Positions 28,557 to 38,066 of a DNA stretch of 64,000 nucleotides are shown in pieces. Both the position numbers and the translations under genes were made by a program. Position 1 is the first letter of the stretch; each line of letters starts with the position of its first letter. Under the pieces are notes generated by a model. It was not told where the DNA came from, did not search any database, and worked only from the letters and a program-made list of their open reading frames with translations. This DNA is from Aquimarina brevivitae (GTDB taxonomy: Bacteria; Bacteroidota; Bacteroidia; Flavobacteriales; Flavobacteriaceae), in assembly GCF_004216895.1 (NCBI RefSeq), contig NZ_SGXE01000001.1, positions 744,001-808,000 of the forward strand. Direction: 5' to 3'.

Positions 28557-28907
28557 TTATATAAATGGATCATCTATAGGAAATGTTGGAAAACATCCTT
28601 CTGGTGGGAATTTAGGTAAGATCAATTGATTATGTATTGAAGTACCCCCTGCAACGGCTTCTAATTGTTCTTCATTTAATTCCACATCATCTACCTCTTG
28701 TTTTACAGGAATGTTTATAAATAAAGTGCTATCATCACTTTGATCTCGTACTACTAGAGTTTTTCCTTCAGCTAAATTTAATTTAGCTCCGGTTAAGTTT
28801 TCAATTGTTGCTACTGGATTTGCCATCAACTCTTGCTTAAAAGCGGCATCTTCCCAAGCTTTTTCAATCACTGATTGAAATAATTGTTGTTCTTTAGTAA
28901 GTTCCAT
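28557..28907 (-). CDS. NHLP-leader RiPP precursor peptide 4
   Basis: A 116-residue precursor with FKQELMANPVATIENLTG, EGKTLVVRDQSDDSTLFINI and LNEEQLEAVAGG in the leader. The 28-residue core begins TSIHNQLILPKFPPEG and contains one Cys in GCFPTFP. It is the first precursor of the run of four; a TGCCA-N6-CTGAC box lies 74 bp upstream of its ATG. Confidence 0.9.
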   Translation of the reverse strand: MELTKEQQLFQSVIEKAWEDAAFKQELMANPVATIENLTGAKLNLAEGKTLVVRDQSDDSTLFINIPVKQEVDDVELNEEQLEAVAGGTSIHNQLILPKFPPEGCFPTFPIDDPFI

Positions 28908-28980
28908 AATTAATTTGTTTAAGATTATTATTGTTATGAATTTCTTGAGGTAAAACTAGTTGGATATTAGTTGATAAAAT

Positions 28981-28996
28981 TGCCAAAAAACCTGAC
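28981..28996 (-). promoter_or_regulatory. TGCCA-N6-CTGAC box before precursor 4
   Basis: Plus-strand TGCCAAAAAACCTGAC; read in the direction of transcription, GTCAG-N6-TGGCA followed by ATTTTATCA. Same spacing as at 29327, 31773 and 44419. Confidence 0.55.
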
Positions 28997-29021
28997 GTTT
29001 TTGGTTTTCTACGTAATTTTT

Positions 29022-29222
29022 CTAATCACCAAATAAATCATCTACAGTGTCTACAATTTTTTGTGCGGCCAGTGATGCAAAAAGTCCAAGTTGAATTTCC
29101 CAGGCACCAGTGAAGCCTCCAGTAACTTTTCTAAGCTCCTTGTCATTTAGTACTGCATTCTCAAGTAACTCCTTATTAAGGTTACTTAATTTTTGATTGT
29201 TGATGTTTTTGTTGTTTTTCAT
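29022..29222 (-). CDS. Short GG-leader peptide precursor (not NHLP type)
   Basis: A 66-residue peptide. The Asn/Lys-rich leader ends in LRKVTGG, a double-glycine site of the bacteriocin type, and the 30-residue remainder begins FTGAWEIQLGLFASLAAQK and ends in an acidic DDLFGD. The core has Thr and Ser but no Cys. It lacks the nitrile-hydratase-like leader, so it may be a different substrate for the same C39 exporter. A TGCCA-N6-CTGAC box lies 105 bp upstream. Confidence 0.75.
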   Translation of the reverse strand: MKNNKNINNQKLSNLNKELLENAVLNDKELRKVTGGFTGAWEIQLGLFASLAAQKIVDTVDDLFGD

Positions 29223-29326
29223 AATGTTTTTGATTTAAATAGTTAATCATTAAAAAGCTTTGTAAAAAACTCTTTAGTAGTTGATTTTTAGTTTTTTAAA
29301 AGTAAATCGATTACATCTGAGAAATT

Positions 29327-29342
29327 TGCCAAAAGAACTGAC
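29327..29342 (-). promoter_or_regulatory. TGCCA-N6-CTGAC box before the short GG peptide
   Basis: Plus-strand TGCCAAAAGAACTGAC. Identical layout to the boxes before the other precursor units. Confidence 0.55.
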
Positions 29343-29367
29343 AATTAGTATGTTAAAGAGGGGAGTG

Positions 29368-31371
29368 CTAAACTAATTCCTTTTTTCGATTAGTGTAGGT
29401 AAGTGGCACACTGGCTTTTCTGGCAACAAAATACATTTCCATCCCTCCTTTACCCTTCACACTAATCTTTCCTCTATGTTCAAAGGTAAAGTTGGGATCG
29501 TACATTACCATTTGATAGGTGTTTTCGCTAATATTAACCTTACCTACTTCACTATTACTTTCCATACGGCTGGCAATATTTACGGTATCTCCCCAGACAT
29601 CATACTGAAATTTCTTTACGCCAACAATACCTGCAACTATTGGACCTACGTGTATACCAACACGCATCTCAAACGCTGGTTTTTTTAGCGATTTGTTTTC
29701 AATATTTCTTTTTACCATAAATTCTTGCATTTCTAATCCGGCCAGGATTGTTTTCTTAACCGCTGTTGCATCTGGTTTTGGTAATCCCCCTGCAGCCATA
29801 TACGCATCACCAATGGTTTTTATTTTTTCAATTCCGTATTTTTCCATAATGGCATCAAAAGCTTTGAAACAGGCATTTATTTCTTGTACCAGTGCTTTGG
29901 GACTAAGCTTTGATGCAGTCTCTGTAAAAGACTTAAAGTCTGTAAAAAGGATGGAGGCTTTTTCAAAGTCCTGCGCGTCGACATAGCCTTTTTCTTTTAA
30001 TTCGTCTGCAACTTCCACAGGTAAAATATTGTGTAACAAATGTTCTGAGCGATCTTTTTCAAGTTGTAATATAGCCTTTGATTTTTTGACATAGTTTAAG
30101 CGACTAAAAATGGCAACTGCGATAAGTATTGCAAAACAAACAGCAATGATAAAGATATTGCGTTGGGTTTCTTTTCGCTTGACTTCTTCACGATGCTTTA
30201 ATTTAAGAACTCTTTCTTTTTCTGCAGTAGCAATACTGTCTAAAAGTTGCTCGCGTTCAAACTCCATACTTAGTAGTTTATCAGAGGTTGTTTTGAGATT
30301 TAAGCTATCTTTTAAAACATAATGTTGTTCATTAAAAAGCAATGCTTTTATAGGATTGTTAGCTTTTTTATAGGCAAGGTATAAACATTCGCAAGCCTCT
30401 TTTTGTTGAGATATTGAGCTAATTGTTTTTGCAATATTTAGTCCTTTTTCGCATAGTTGGATAGCCTGTTGCAAGAATCCTTTTTTATGTTGTATTTGCC
30501 CCAGAGCAATAAGTGCAGAGCTCTGGTGTCTACTACTTTTAACTTTTTTAGCAATAGTTAAGGATTGTTGGTAGTGTAAGGATGATTTTTTTAAATTTTG
30601 CTGGGCTTCAAACAACTTACCTAAGTTAAAAAGCACCTCAGCCTCGGTTTGCTTTACGTCATTATCTTTGGCAAGTTGTAATGATTTTTCTAAGTAGTGT
30701 AATGCTTTCGTATAGTTTTTTGTTTTAAGTTCTATATCTCCTAAACTACTTAGTACTAATGAAAGCGATTTATTATTGGCAGTTTTTAGATAAATATTTT
30801 CTGCTTTGACGTAATATTGTTTTGCTTTGGTATATTCTTTTAGAATTAAATAGATATTACCAATGTTTTGGGTAGTACCAGCTGCTTTTGCTTCATTATT
30901 CAATTCTTCGTGTAATTTTAATGCGATTTTATAATGGTCTAATGCCTTTGAATAGTTGCCGAGGTAATAGTGTATAGCACCTTTGTTGTTGGTTGAAGAT
31001 GCCATGCCATTTTTAAAATTGGCTTTTTTATAAAAAGAGTTACTGTTTTCAAAATTTGCTAGGGCATCATAATAACTGCCTTGATAAAAGTAGATGGTGG
31101 CAATTTGATTAAAACAATCAGCAATGGATTTATCGATATTTATAGTCTGTGCTTCCGACAACCCTTTTTTTACTAAAAGCATAGCGCTCGAATAATTCCC
31201 CTTTTTGACTTCTGCCTTGCTTGCAGTAATTAAGCTATCAATAACTTCTTTTTTGGTTTCCACCTGTTGATGTTGACCTAAAAAAGTTGCTGATAAAAAA
31301 AGAAAAAAGAGAAACAATATGCTATTTTGCTTCTCTTTTTTTAGATAGGGTATGTTTGTAATTACATTCAC
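29368..31371 (-). CDS. TPR-containing membrane class III adenylate cyclase
   Basis: A 667-residue protein with an N-terminal hydrophobic export segment (about residues 18-33), about seven TPR repeats (60-370), a transmembrane helix (NIFIIAVCFAILIAVAIF, near 405-422) and a C-terminal cyclase domain. Metal-binding Asp residues lie in FTDFKSF and KTIGDAYM. The Lys of IKTIGD and the Asp of YDVWGDTVN match the adenine-selecting pair, so cAMP is the expected product. Likely senses a periplasmic state through the TPRs. It lies between precursors within the export locus. Confidence 0.88.
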   Translation of the reverse strand: MNVITNIPYLKKEKQNSILFLFFLFLSATFLGQHQQVETKKEVIDSLITASKAEVKKGNYSSAMLLVKKGLSEAQTINIDKSIADCFNQIATIYFYQGSYYDALANFENSNSFYKKANFKNGMASSTNNKGAIHYYLGNYSKALDHYKIALKLHEELNNEAKAAGTTQNIGNIYLILKEYTKAKQYYVKAENIYLKTANNKSLSLVLSSLGDIELKTKNYTKALHYLEKSLQLAKDNDVKQTEAEVLFNLGKLFEAQQNLKKSSLHYQQSLTIAKKVKSSRHQSSALIALGQIQHKKGFLQQAIQLCEKGLNIAKTISSISQQKEACECLYLAYKKANNPIKALLFNEQHYVLKDSLNLKTTSDKLLSMEFEREQLLDSIATAEKERVLKLKHREEVKRKETQRNIFIIAVCFAILIAVAIFSRLNYVKKSKAILQLEKDRSEHLLHNILPVEVADELKEKGYVDAQDFEKASILFTDFKSFTETASKLSPKALVQEINACFKAFDAIMEKYGIEKIKTIGDAYMAAGGLPKPDATAVKKTILAGLEMQEFMVKRNIENKSLKKPAFEMRVGIHVGPIVAGIVGVKKFQYDVWGDTVNIASRMESNSEVGKVNISENTYQMVMYDPNFTFEHRGKISVKGKGGMEMYFVARKASVPLTYTNRKKELV

Positions 31372-31419
31372 TATATTTTAGTTTTATTAATTGCGAGCAA
31401 AACTTTGTAATTCATTAGT

Positions 31420-31713
31420 TTACTCTTGAATTATGGCGCCAGGATCCCCTCCTCCTGAAATAAAATCAAGCTGCTCTTCATTCAATTCCATATCTTCAAT
31501 AGATGGTGTAGCAGGAATTTCAATTTCTATTGTTGAATTATCTGCAGGGTTCGTTAATACTAAGATTTTACGTTCAGTTAGCTTCAATTGCTCGCCCGTA
31601 AAATTTTCTATAGTTGGTACGGGTTGATTTATTAGTTTTTCCTTAAATGAAGAATCATTCATTGCTTTTTTGGCAATTTTCTGAAACAATTCTTCTACTT
31701 TGCGTGACTCCAT
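31420..31713 (-). CDS. NHLP-leader peptide 5 with a core lacking modifiable residues
   Basis: A 97-residue precursor-like peptide. The leader is normal (FKEKLINQPVPTIENFTG, LTERKILVLTNPADNS, MELNEEQLDFISGG), but only nine residues follow the GG: GDPGAIIQE. These contain no Ser, Thr or Cys, so neither dehydration nor ring formation is possible. It may be a decayed precursor, a leader-only regulator or a signal peptide. A variant box (TGTCA-N6-CTGAC) lies 60 bp upstream of the ATG. Confidence 0.85.
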   Translation of the reverse strand: MESRKVEELFQKIAKKAMNDSSFKEKLINQPVPTIENFTGEQLKLTERKILVLTNPADNSTIEIEIPATPSIEDMELNEEQLDFISGGGDPGAIIQE

Positions 31714-31772
31714 TGTTTTTTGTTTTTAAGTAATTATTTGATTAAATATAAATTTTTATTCACTGTTAAAAT

Positions 31773-31788
31773 TGTCATTTGTACTGAC
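31773..31788 (-). promoter_or_regulatory. TGTCA-N6-CTGAC box before NHLP peptide 5
   Basis: Plus-strand TGTCATTTGTACTGAC; in transcription direction it is followed by ATTTTAACA, as in the other copies. Confidence 0.5.
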
Positions 31789-31834
31789 AAAACTTATGAA
31801 TTGCTTGGGTGATTCGTCTATATTCTTAGCGTTA

Positions 31835-33982
31835 TTATCCTGCAGGGATTGTTTTTTTTATGAAGGCTTCACAGCGTTTTATAAAAAGTTGGGTCGGACC
31901 ATCTTGTGGCTGAAGGTCATACGCTTTTTTAAAGTTTTGTGATGCTTTTTCATAATACTTATTTTTATATGCCTTTAATCCAGCAGAAAAATAAGTGTTA
32001 AAGTCAGCAATGTCCTTACTTAATGCTTTTGTTTTGCGACTGTATACTGTATAGATCTTAACAGGAATTTGTTTCCCTTTGACCTGTAGTGTATCAATTT
32101 CTCTACAGTGAAAGCTTGATTTTACCTGGTTGTAGGTTTCTTCGCATATTAAAAGATCTACATTGTATATTTTGGTAGCACTTTCTAATCGGGCAGCAAG
32201 GTTTACAGCATCGCCAATCACGGTATATTCAAACCGCTTTTCAGATCCTACATTACCGGAAACTACATTGCCGGTACTAATGCCAATTCCTATATTTAGG
32301 ATAGGTTGCTTTTCATTTTTTACATTAAGTTTCCTCAACATTTCAAACATATCCAACGCACTATGGATCGCGTTTGCAGGATCTTTTTGACCTGGATAAG
32401 GAATACCAAAAACCGCCATAATAGCATCTCCTATAAACTTGTCTAAAATTCCGTCGTATTTATAAACGGAAGTGATCATTGCATTGAAATACTTATTGAG
32501 TAATTCTACGATTTGTATAGCCCCTAGTTCCTCGGTTAAAGAAGTGAAATTTCGGATATCAGAAAATAAAATAGTAGATTTTCCATATTTACCCTTTAAC
32601 ATGGATAATTCATCTTTATTGATTACCTCATTAACCAAATGGTTAGGAATATATCTACTAAGGTTAGCACGAATTCTTTTTTCTTTAGAAATGTCTTGAA
32701 ACACCTGAATAGCTCCGATGATATTTCCATTTAGATCCTGCATAGGCAGCACACTTAAATTAACAACTACATTTTTGGATGCGATTGTTTGTATCTCAAT
32801 CTCGTCTTGATATTCTTTTTTACCAGTTGATATCGTATTTATATAATGCTTAAATAATGGGCTCAGCGAAGTGTGAAGTTCTTTAACGTGTTTATTAATA
32901 ACATTTTCTGAACTATCCAAACCAAACATAGTATAAAAAGTCTGGTTGACCGTTTTAATGTGTCCGGATAGATCTACAGTAACTATAGCGTTGTCAAGAT
33001 TTTGTACTAAAACATCTAAGTAATTTTTTACGTTATGAACTTCGTCAAATAGTTTAGCATTTTCAATGGCAATACGTATTTGACTAGCAAACCCCTGAAG
33101 TATGGACAGGTCTCTTTTATCAAAGTTTCCATCAAGCTTATTAATGACTTGAATTACCCCTAAGATTTCATTGTTTGCCTGAAACACCGGAACGCTTAAT
33201 ATAGACCGGGTAGTATATCCGGTTTTTTTATCAATAGCAGGGTTAAACAATGGGTTGCTGTATGGCTCATTAACAATAAGCGCTTTTTTCTCTTTGGCTA
33301 CCTGGGCTACAATACCCTTTTTGGTTCTCACTACCTTTTTCTCAAGTCCTTTGGCATAAACGGTCCAAAGCTCTCCTGTGGTATGATCCATAAAAAATAG
33401 CGAGCTGCGGTCAGCTCCGGTAATCTCTGCAGCCTTTGCCATAATTAAAGGTATTAAGCTGTCTAATTCTAGTTCAGACGAAATAGCCCCAAATACATCC
33501 AGGAGTGTAGAAAAGTTGTTTTTTAGTTGTTCACTGGCGTGATATAATTGTTTGTTTTTTATGACTAAAGATAATGTAGAGGCAAACCCCTGTAATATCT
33601 TTAAATCTTTTAAGTCAAACGCTCCTTTTTTCTTATTAATACATTGAATTACGCCAATACACTTCTCTGATTTGTTGTACACAGGAACGCTTATGATAGA
33701 TCTAGTGATAAACTGTAATTGTTTATCAGAGGAGTTGTCAAATGCCTTACTCTGCTTAGTATTGTTAACTATTTGATATTTACCTGTGCTAAACGTTTTA
33801 CCAACCACTCCTTTATGAGATGGTATCGAAATCACGATGTTGTCTATGCCCTGTGCAACAAAGCTCTCCAAGGTTTGTTTTTGCGCATTGTATAAAAATA
33901 TTGAGCTTCTTTCTGCATCCAATGCATTCGAAATATTTCCCAGGATATCCTGAACCTCTTGTAATAACCTTTCGTTCTTCAT
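31835..33982 (-). CDS. GAF-GAF-PAS class III nucleotide cyclase
   Basis: A 715-residue soluble cyclase. Two GAF domains (about 5-145 and 165-310) with similar SIISVPVYN and SILSVPVFQ strands are followed by a PAS domain (about 320-440) and the cyclase domain (about 455-640). Metal Asp residues are in LFSDIRNF and FIGDAIMA. The selector residues are Lys in LDKFIGD and Thr in YTVIGDAVN, the Lys/Thr pair of cyanobacterial-type class IIIb adenylate cyclases. The C terminus resembles a TPR. It overlaps the upstream metallopeptidase-like gene by four bases. Confidence 0.9.
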   Translation of the reverse strand: MKNERLLQEVQDILGNISNALDAERSSIFLYNAQKQTLESFVAQGIDNIVISIPSHKGVVGKTFSTGKYQIVNNTKQSKAFDNSSDKQLQFITRSIISVPVYNKSEKCIGVIQCINKKKGAFDLKDLKILQGFASTLSLVIKNKQLYHASEQLKNNFSTLLDVFGAISSELELDSLIPLIMAKAAEITGADRSSLFFMDHTTGELWTVYAKGLEKKVVRTKKGIVAQVAKEKKALIVNEPYSNPLFNPAIDKKTGYTTRSILSVPVFQANNEILGVIQVINKLDGNFDKRDLSILQGFASQIRIAIENAKLFDEVHNVKNYLDVLVQNLDNAIVTVDLSGHIKTVNQTFYTMFGLDSSENVINKHVKELHTSLSPLFKHYINTISTGKKEYQDEIEIQTIASKNVVVNLSVLPMQDLNGNIIGAIQVFQDISKEKRIRANLSRYIPNHLVNEVINKDELSMLKGKYGKSTILFSDIRNFTSLTEELGAIQIVELLNKYFNAMITSVYKYDGILDKFIGDAIMAVFGIPYPGQKDPANAIHSALDMFEMLRKLNVKNEKQPILNIGIGISTGNVVSGNVGSEKRFEYTVIGDAVNLAARLESATKIYNVDLLICEETYNQVKSSFHCREIDTLQVKGKQIPVKIYTVYSRKTKALSKDIADFNTYFSAGLKAYKNKYYEKASQNFKKAYDLQPQDGPTQLFIKRCEAFIKKTIPAG

Positions 33983-35130
33983 ACTTGATTATAAGTTAGA
34001 TGGTGAAGTTTTTCATAAGTTGACTGTAGTAGCTTTGGTCCTCGGTTAGACGATAAAGCTATCAGGTCTGTTGAACATAAGGTTTTAAGAACTCGGATCA
34101 TTTCTTTATCAGAAAGATCTGTGCCTAAGGTTTGGTCAAAGGCGGATAAATTATCTATGGCATTTTTTAGTAAAGTTTGAAGAATTTCAAATGCTTTATC
34201 GGACAAGGGTGGAATCCCGAGGTAATTTTCCAGACGAGCACCTTTTCTATAGTTGGGATATTCTTCTAAGCCAATAAACTGTAAAAGCCATTGTTTTTTA
34301 AAGGAACCAATACTTCTACGAATACCATAATAGTCCGCTATTAGTTCATCGTGCATATTATTGGCCATAGTTCCATACTCTTTAAGAGTAAACAAGTGAA
34401 AGCATTCGTGGTATAGCCGTATATTAATAGAGTGTGTTATCCATTCTTTTTCTTTTAGGTTAAACGCTTCTGCTTTACAATTACTATATGGTTTGGTACT
34501 TAATACAATTACTTTATCTTTATAAAGATCTGTTTTAGGGACAATATGTTTTTTAAAATAGTGCCCCCAGCTCCCTGTTAAGTTTGTTGTTTCCCACTCA
34601 CGTTTTAATTCAACAATACGTTTCCAATTGATGATACCTTTAATCATAGCTGCCCCCATGGAATCTGGAATTTTTACCGGTTCATTTTTATGACATAAGG
34701 CACGAATAACTGTCTTAAAGTCTTCGCTATCGGGTACGGTTACAATGGAAACCTTACCTCCTATACTCTGGTATGTAGAAAGCTTAAGTTGTTCAGGTGC
34801 ATTTAATTGTAATCCAGTCGCTATTGAAAGGCTTTCAACCGGAATCCCTTTTAGCGTAGCATCCTTGTATTCAGGATGTTTGGAAATATTTTTTTGTATA
34901 GGAAAATGAAACTTTACCCAATTGGATTTTAAATGTTTAAAAACTGATGTTGTTTTTTTTATATCTAACCCAATATTTGACTCCGACAGCAATTCTTTAC
35001 AGTTGTTAGAACCATAATTACGATCATCTTGGATAAACTTGTTATGTGTATACCTAACTAATTCATCAATAATATTATTATCATTGGTGTATGTTTTTAA
35101 AACATCATATGTATTGATTTTTATACACAT
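33979..35130 (-). CDS. Putative HExxH metallopeptidase-like protein of the RiPP locus
   Basis: A 383-residue protein without a signal peptide. Residues 241-245 read HECFH, a zinc HExxH motif, and HDELIADYYG (260-269) supplies a plausible third ligand (Glu262 or Asp266). The N-terminal 230 residues match nothing I recognise. The four-base overlap with the cyclase gene and 13-bp spacing to the ABC gene place it in the export operon. It might trim the precursors before or after GG cleavage, or the motif may be structural; no activity is established. Confidence 0.65.
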   Translation of the reverse strand: MCIKINTYDVLKTYTNDNNIIDELVRYTHNKFIQDDRNYGSNNCKELLSESNIGLDIKKTTSVFKHLKSNWVKFHFPIQKNISKHPEYKDATLKGIPVESLSIATGLQLNAPEQLKLSTYQSIGGKVSIVTVPDSEDFKTVIRALCHKNEPVKIPDSMGAAMIKGIINWKRIVELKREWETTNLTGSWGHYFKKHIVPKTDLYKDKVIVLSTKPYSNCKAEAFNLKEKEWITHSINIRLYHECFHLFTLKEYGTMANNMHDELIADYYGIRRSIGSFKKQWLLQFIGLEEYPNYRKGARLENYLGIPPLSDKAFEILQTLLKNAIDNLSAFDQTLGTDLSDKEMIRVLKTLCSTDLIALSSNRGPKLLQSTYEKLHHLTYNQV

Positions 35131-35143
35131 ATTAATTTAGCTA

Positions 35144-38056
35144 TTAAGCATTAGCAATTTGTCTTTTTGCAAGGTTATAGAATACCCCTCTTTGATCCAT
35201 TAATTCATCATAGTTTCCAGCTTCTACAATTGTACCCTTATCCATTACAAATATTTTGTCTGCGTTTACCACAGTACTTAAACGATGTGCAATTACAATG
35301 CGCGTAGCTTGTAACTTATCCAAGCTCTCTGATACTATGTTTTGCGTTCTATTATCTAAAGCACTGGTCGCTTCATCCATAAATAGTAATCTTGGTTTAT
35401 GCGCAATAGCTCTGGCAATCATAAGACGCTGTCGTTGTCCACCAGAAAAGGTTCCAGCTCCTTCACTAATAAATGTGTGCATTTCCATAGGCATTTGCTT
35501 AATATCGTCTTCCATACCAGCCATTCGGGCTGCTTCCCAGGCATCTTCTAAGGTTAATTCAGAGTTTCCAACGATATTTTTGTAAATACTTCCAGACATT
35601 AAAGCACCATTTTGTAGTACTACACCGATTTGTCTTCTTACCAGATCTTTATTCATAGCATCAAAAGCTTGTCCATCATAATATATAGATCCAACTTCAG
35701 GTTCTTCAAAACCTAATAATAATCGCATTACGGTGGATTTACCGCTTCCTGAAGTTCCGACAAAGGCTACCATTTCTCCTGGTTTGATATGAAATGAAAT
35801 ATCATTAAGTATCAGTGGTTGTTCACTGTGATATCTAAATGAGACAGAGTTCATCTCAATTTCACCAGATAACTCACCAGGATCTGTAGTTCCTTCCGTT
35901 GACTCTGTTTCTTCATTGAGTATAGGTTTAACTCGTTCATATAGACTTACCATATTTAAGGAGGAAATTAAGGCCATACTCATTTTTAAACAGTCATTTA
36001 AGAATTGATTGAAAGCACTTATGAACGCCATGAATGCACCAACAGAGAGCATGGTCGTTGCTGTGGTTGCATTGATAACCGTGTAGTAAATGAATGAGAA
36101 AAAGAAAATATTGGTTACCAAAGGATAGGAACCATTAAATGTCTCTACAAAGTTTTGGTAGCTTCCGGATTTAAACCCTAAATATTTCAATTTAGAAAAA
36201 CGGTCCGCCCATAGGGTAAATACTCTTCGTTCTGCACCAGTTATTCTAATTTTTGTAATACCAGATAAGAATTCGAATAAAAAACCTTGAATTTCTCCTT
36301 GATGATCGGAGATTTCTCGGTCATATTTTAATTTTAACCAGCCTAATCCTGTTATGACCACTACTGCTAATAAGGCTAAACCAACACCGATCCATGCTAA
36401 ACTAGATTCATAATAAAACAAAAGACCTAAATTCACTACAGAAAATGCTCCGCTTAATATGGTCATCAAAACGGTGTTGGATAAGATTTGCCTTATACTA
36501 TTTATACTTAGTGCTCGATTCGTAAGATCTCCTGATGTATATTTTTTGTAAAAGGTCACAGGTAACCTCAATAAATGATCCATAACACCGGCCTGTAGAT
36601 TGATACTGGATTTTGTTTCCACACGTAATTGAAGCACTCCGCGTATTAATTGTAATCCAGCTGTTACAACCCCAACCATAACCATAATAATAAAGACTTC
36701 AACTAACATTGATCGATCTGCAGTAGGGATTACATCATCAAAAAGAACTCCAGACAATACGGGTACTAATAACCCCAATATACTGCCCGATAAAGCAGCT
36801 AGAAGCAAAAATCGGCCATCATTTTTTAATCCTTTTAAGGCAAATCCCAATATTTTTTTAATAGAATTCATACTGCCGGTAAATCCGTAAAAGAACATAT
36901 AGCTAATTGGATCCAATTGGTTCGCTATCTCTGACGTAACCGGTATTTCTTCACCTGTTGTAGGGTTTTTTAATATGTATTTTTGATTGCTTTTTTGAAT
37001 TAAAGCAACAGGTGTTTTTTCATCTTTTAAAAAACCAAGTAAGTGTCCATTTTCCTCTTTCCACCAAGTACCTCTTAAAATAATTTTACGAGCTCTAACA
37101 TTTGATGCCTGTGCTATTGAAAATAATTGATTTGTAGTATTGGTATTAAAATCATCTGTAAAAGATGGTGGCTTAAAGTCAAATCCTATTTCGTTACCAA
37201 TAAATTGACAAGCTTTAAATAAAGGATTATCACTACTTTTTTCAGTAAACGATACATCAATATGTTTTTTAGGATCTCCACTGACAATAGACTTTAATTT
37301 TTGTAGTGATGAGGTTAATCGTTCATCTTCTAGCTTTACTTTTTGTTTAATTCTTTCATGTAAGTTATTTCTTTGTGTTTCGTCCTTATACAGTAGTTTA
37401 GAATAGAAAAAATTCTGTAGCTCTTGTAATGATAACATAAAGAAAATTTCATCTTCTAACACCTTTATAGTGTCCATTACCATTACGTTTGCTTTTTTAT
37501 CAGTTGTTTTGATCCAAAGATTGCTAGAAACAACAAAAGGGTATTTTTTCTCGCTTTGATCTTCTGCTAGTGAACCGTTAAATTTTAGTACTTCTCCTTC
37601 TTCAACAATACACCATTTTAATCCTTTTGATGGGTAAGCAATTTTACTTTTTTCAATAAGAACCGAGCTGTTGTGGTCTAATGTCTCATAAACTCTAGGC
37701 GCATTATGATTGAGTAATGCAAAAGATGTTTTTAATATCCACTTATCAATTAATTGTTGTAAAAAGATTTTATTGATATCAAATAGCTTATTCTTGTTGA
37801 TAGCTAGCAAGCTTGCTTTAGGGCTACTAAGAATAAACCTCATATCTTCAGATTGCTCAGTGGTAATCAAATTAAAGATGAGTTCGCCTTGTTTTGCTCT
37901 GTAAAAATGTTGAAGATTGGTTTTATATGAACCATCATAAGCAACTCGGGTATAATATATATCTACTTCTCCTGAGGTCACCATCCAAAATCTATCGAAT
38001 TCATTTAGAACCATAGATTTATTAACTCCTAACTGTATTTTCTCTTTTTCGAACAT
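35144..38056 (-). CDS. NHLM-type ABC transporter permease/ATPase without C39 peptidase
   Basis: A 970-residue exporter half. The N-terminal ~250 residues are a degenerate cyclic-nucleotide-binding-like beta domain (SGEVDIYYTRVAYDGSYK; EEGEVLKFNGS), followed by a linker, a six-helix membrane domain (about 410-700) and an ATPase domain with Walker A GTSGSGKST, signature FSGGQRQRLMIARA and Walker B LLFMDEATSALD. This is the architecture of the second ATP-binding exporter of NHLP systems (TIGR03797-like, from memory). It has no peptidase domain; the next gene supplies it. Confidence 0.88.
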   Translation of the reverse strand: MFEKEKIQLGVNKSMVLNEFDRFWMVTSGEVDIYYTRVAYDGSYKTNLQHFYRAKQGELIFNLITTEQSEDMRFILSSPKASLLAINKNKLFDINKIFLQQLIDKWILKTSFALLNHNAPRVYETLDHNSSVLIEKSKIAYPSKGLKWCIVEEGEVLKFNGSLAEDQSEKKYPFVVSSNLWIKTTDKKANVMVMDTIKVLEDEIFFMLSLQELQNFFYSKLLYKDETQRNNLHERIKQKVKLEDERLTSSLQKLKSIVSGDPKKHIDVSFTEKSSDNPLFKACQFIGNEIGFDFKPPSFTDDFNTNTTNQLFSIAQASNVRARKIILRGTWWKEENGHLLGFLKDEKTPVALIQKSNQKYILKNPTTGEEIPVTSEIANQLDPISYMFFYGFTGSMNSIKKILGFALKGLKNDGRFLLLAALSGSILGLLVPVLSGVLFDDVIPTADRSMLVEVFIIMVMVGVVTAGLQLIRGVLQLRVETKSSINLQAGVMDHLLRLPVTFYKKYTSGDLTNRALSINSIRQILSNTVLMTILSGAFSVVNLGLLFYYESSLAWIGVGLALLAVVVITGLGWLKLKYDREISDHQGEIQGFLFEFLSGITKIRITGAERRVFTLWADRFSKLKYLGFKSGSYQNFVETFNGSYPLVTNIFFFSFIYYTVINATTATTMLSVGAFMAFISAFNQFLNDCLKMSMALISSLNMVSLYERVKPILNEETESTEGTTDPGELSGEIEMNSVSFRYHSEQPLILNDISFHIKPGEMVAFVGTSGSGKSTVMRLLLGFEEPEVGSIYYDGQAFDAMNKDLVRRQIGVVLQNGALMSGSIYKNIVGNSELTLEDAWEAARMAGMEDDIKQMPMEMHTFISEGAGTFSGGQRQRLMIARAIAHKPRLLFMDEATSALDNRTQNIVSESLDKLQATRIVIAHRLSTVVNADKIFVMDKGTIVEAGNYDELMDQRGVFYNLAKRQIANA

Positions 38057-38066
38057 AGTAGTAGAT

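Noticed and set aside
27348..28907. Nitrile hydratase alpha subunit fragments
   Set aside because: The leader resembles it, but there is no catalytic Cys cluster, and double-glycine sites precede short variable cores.
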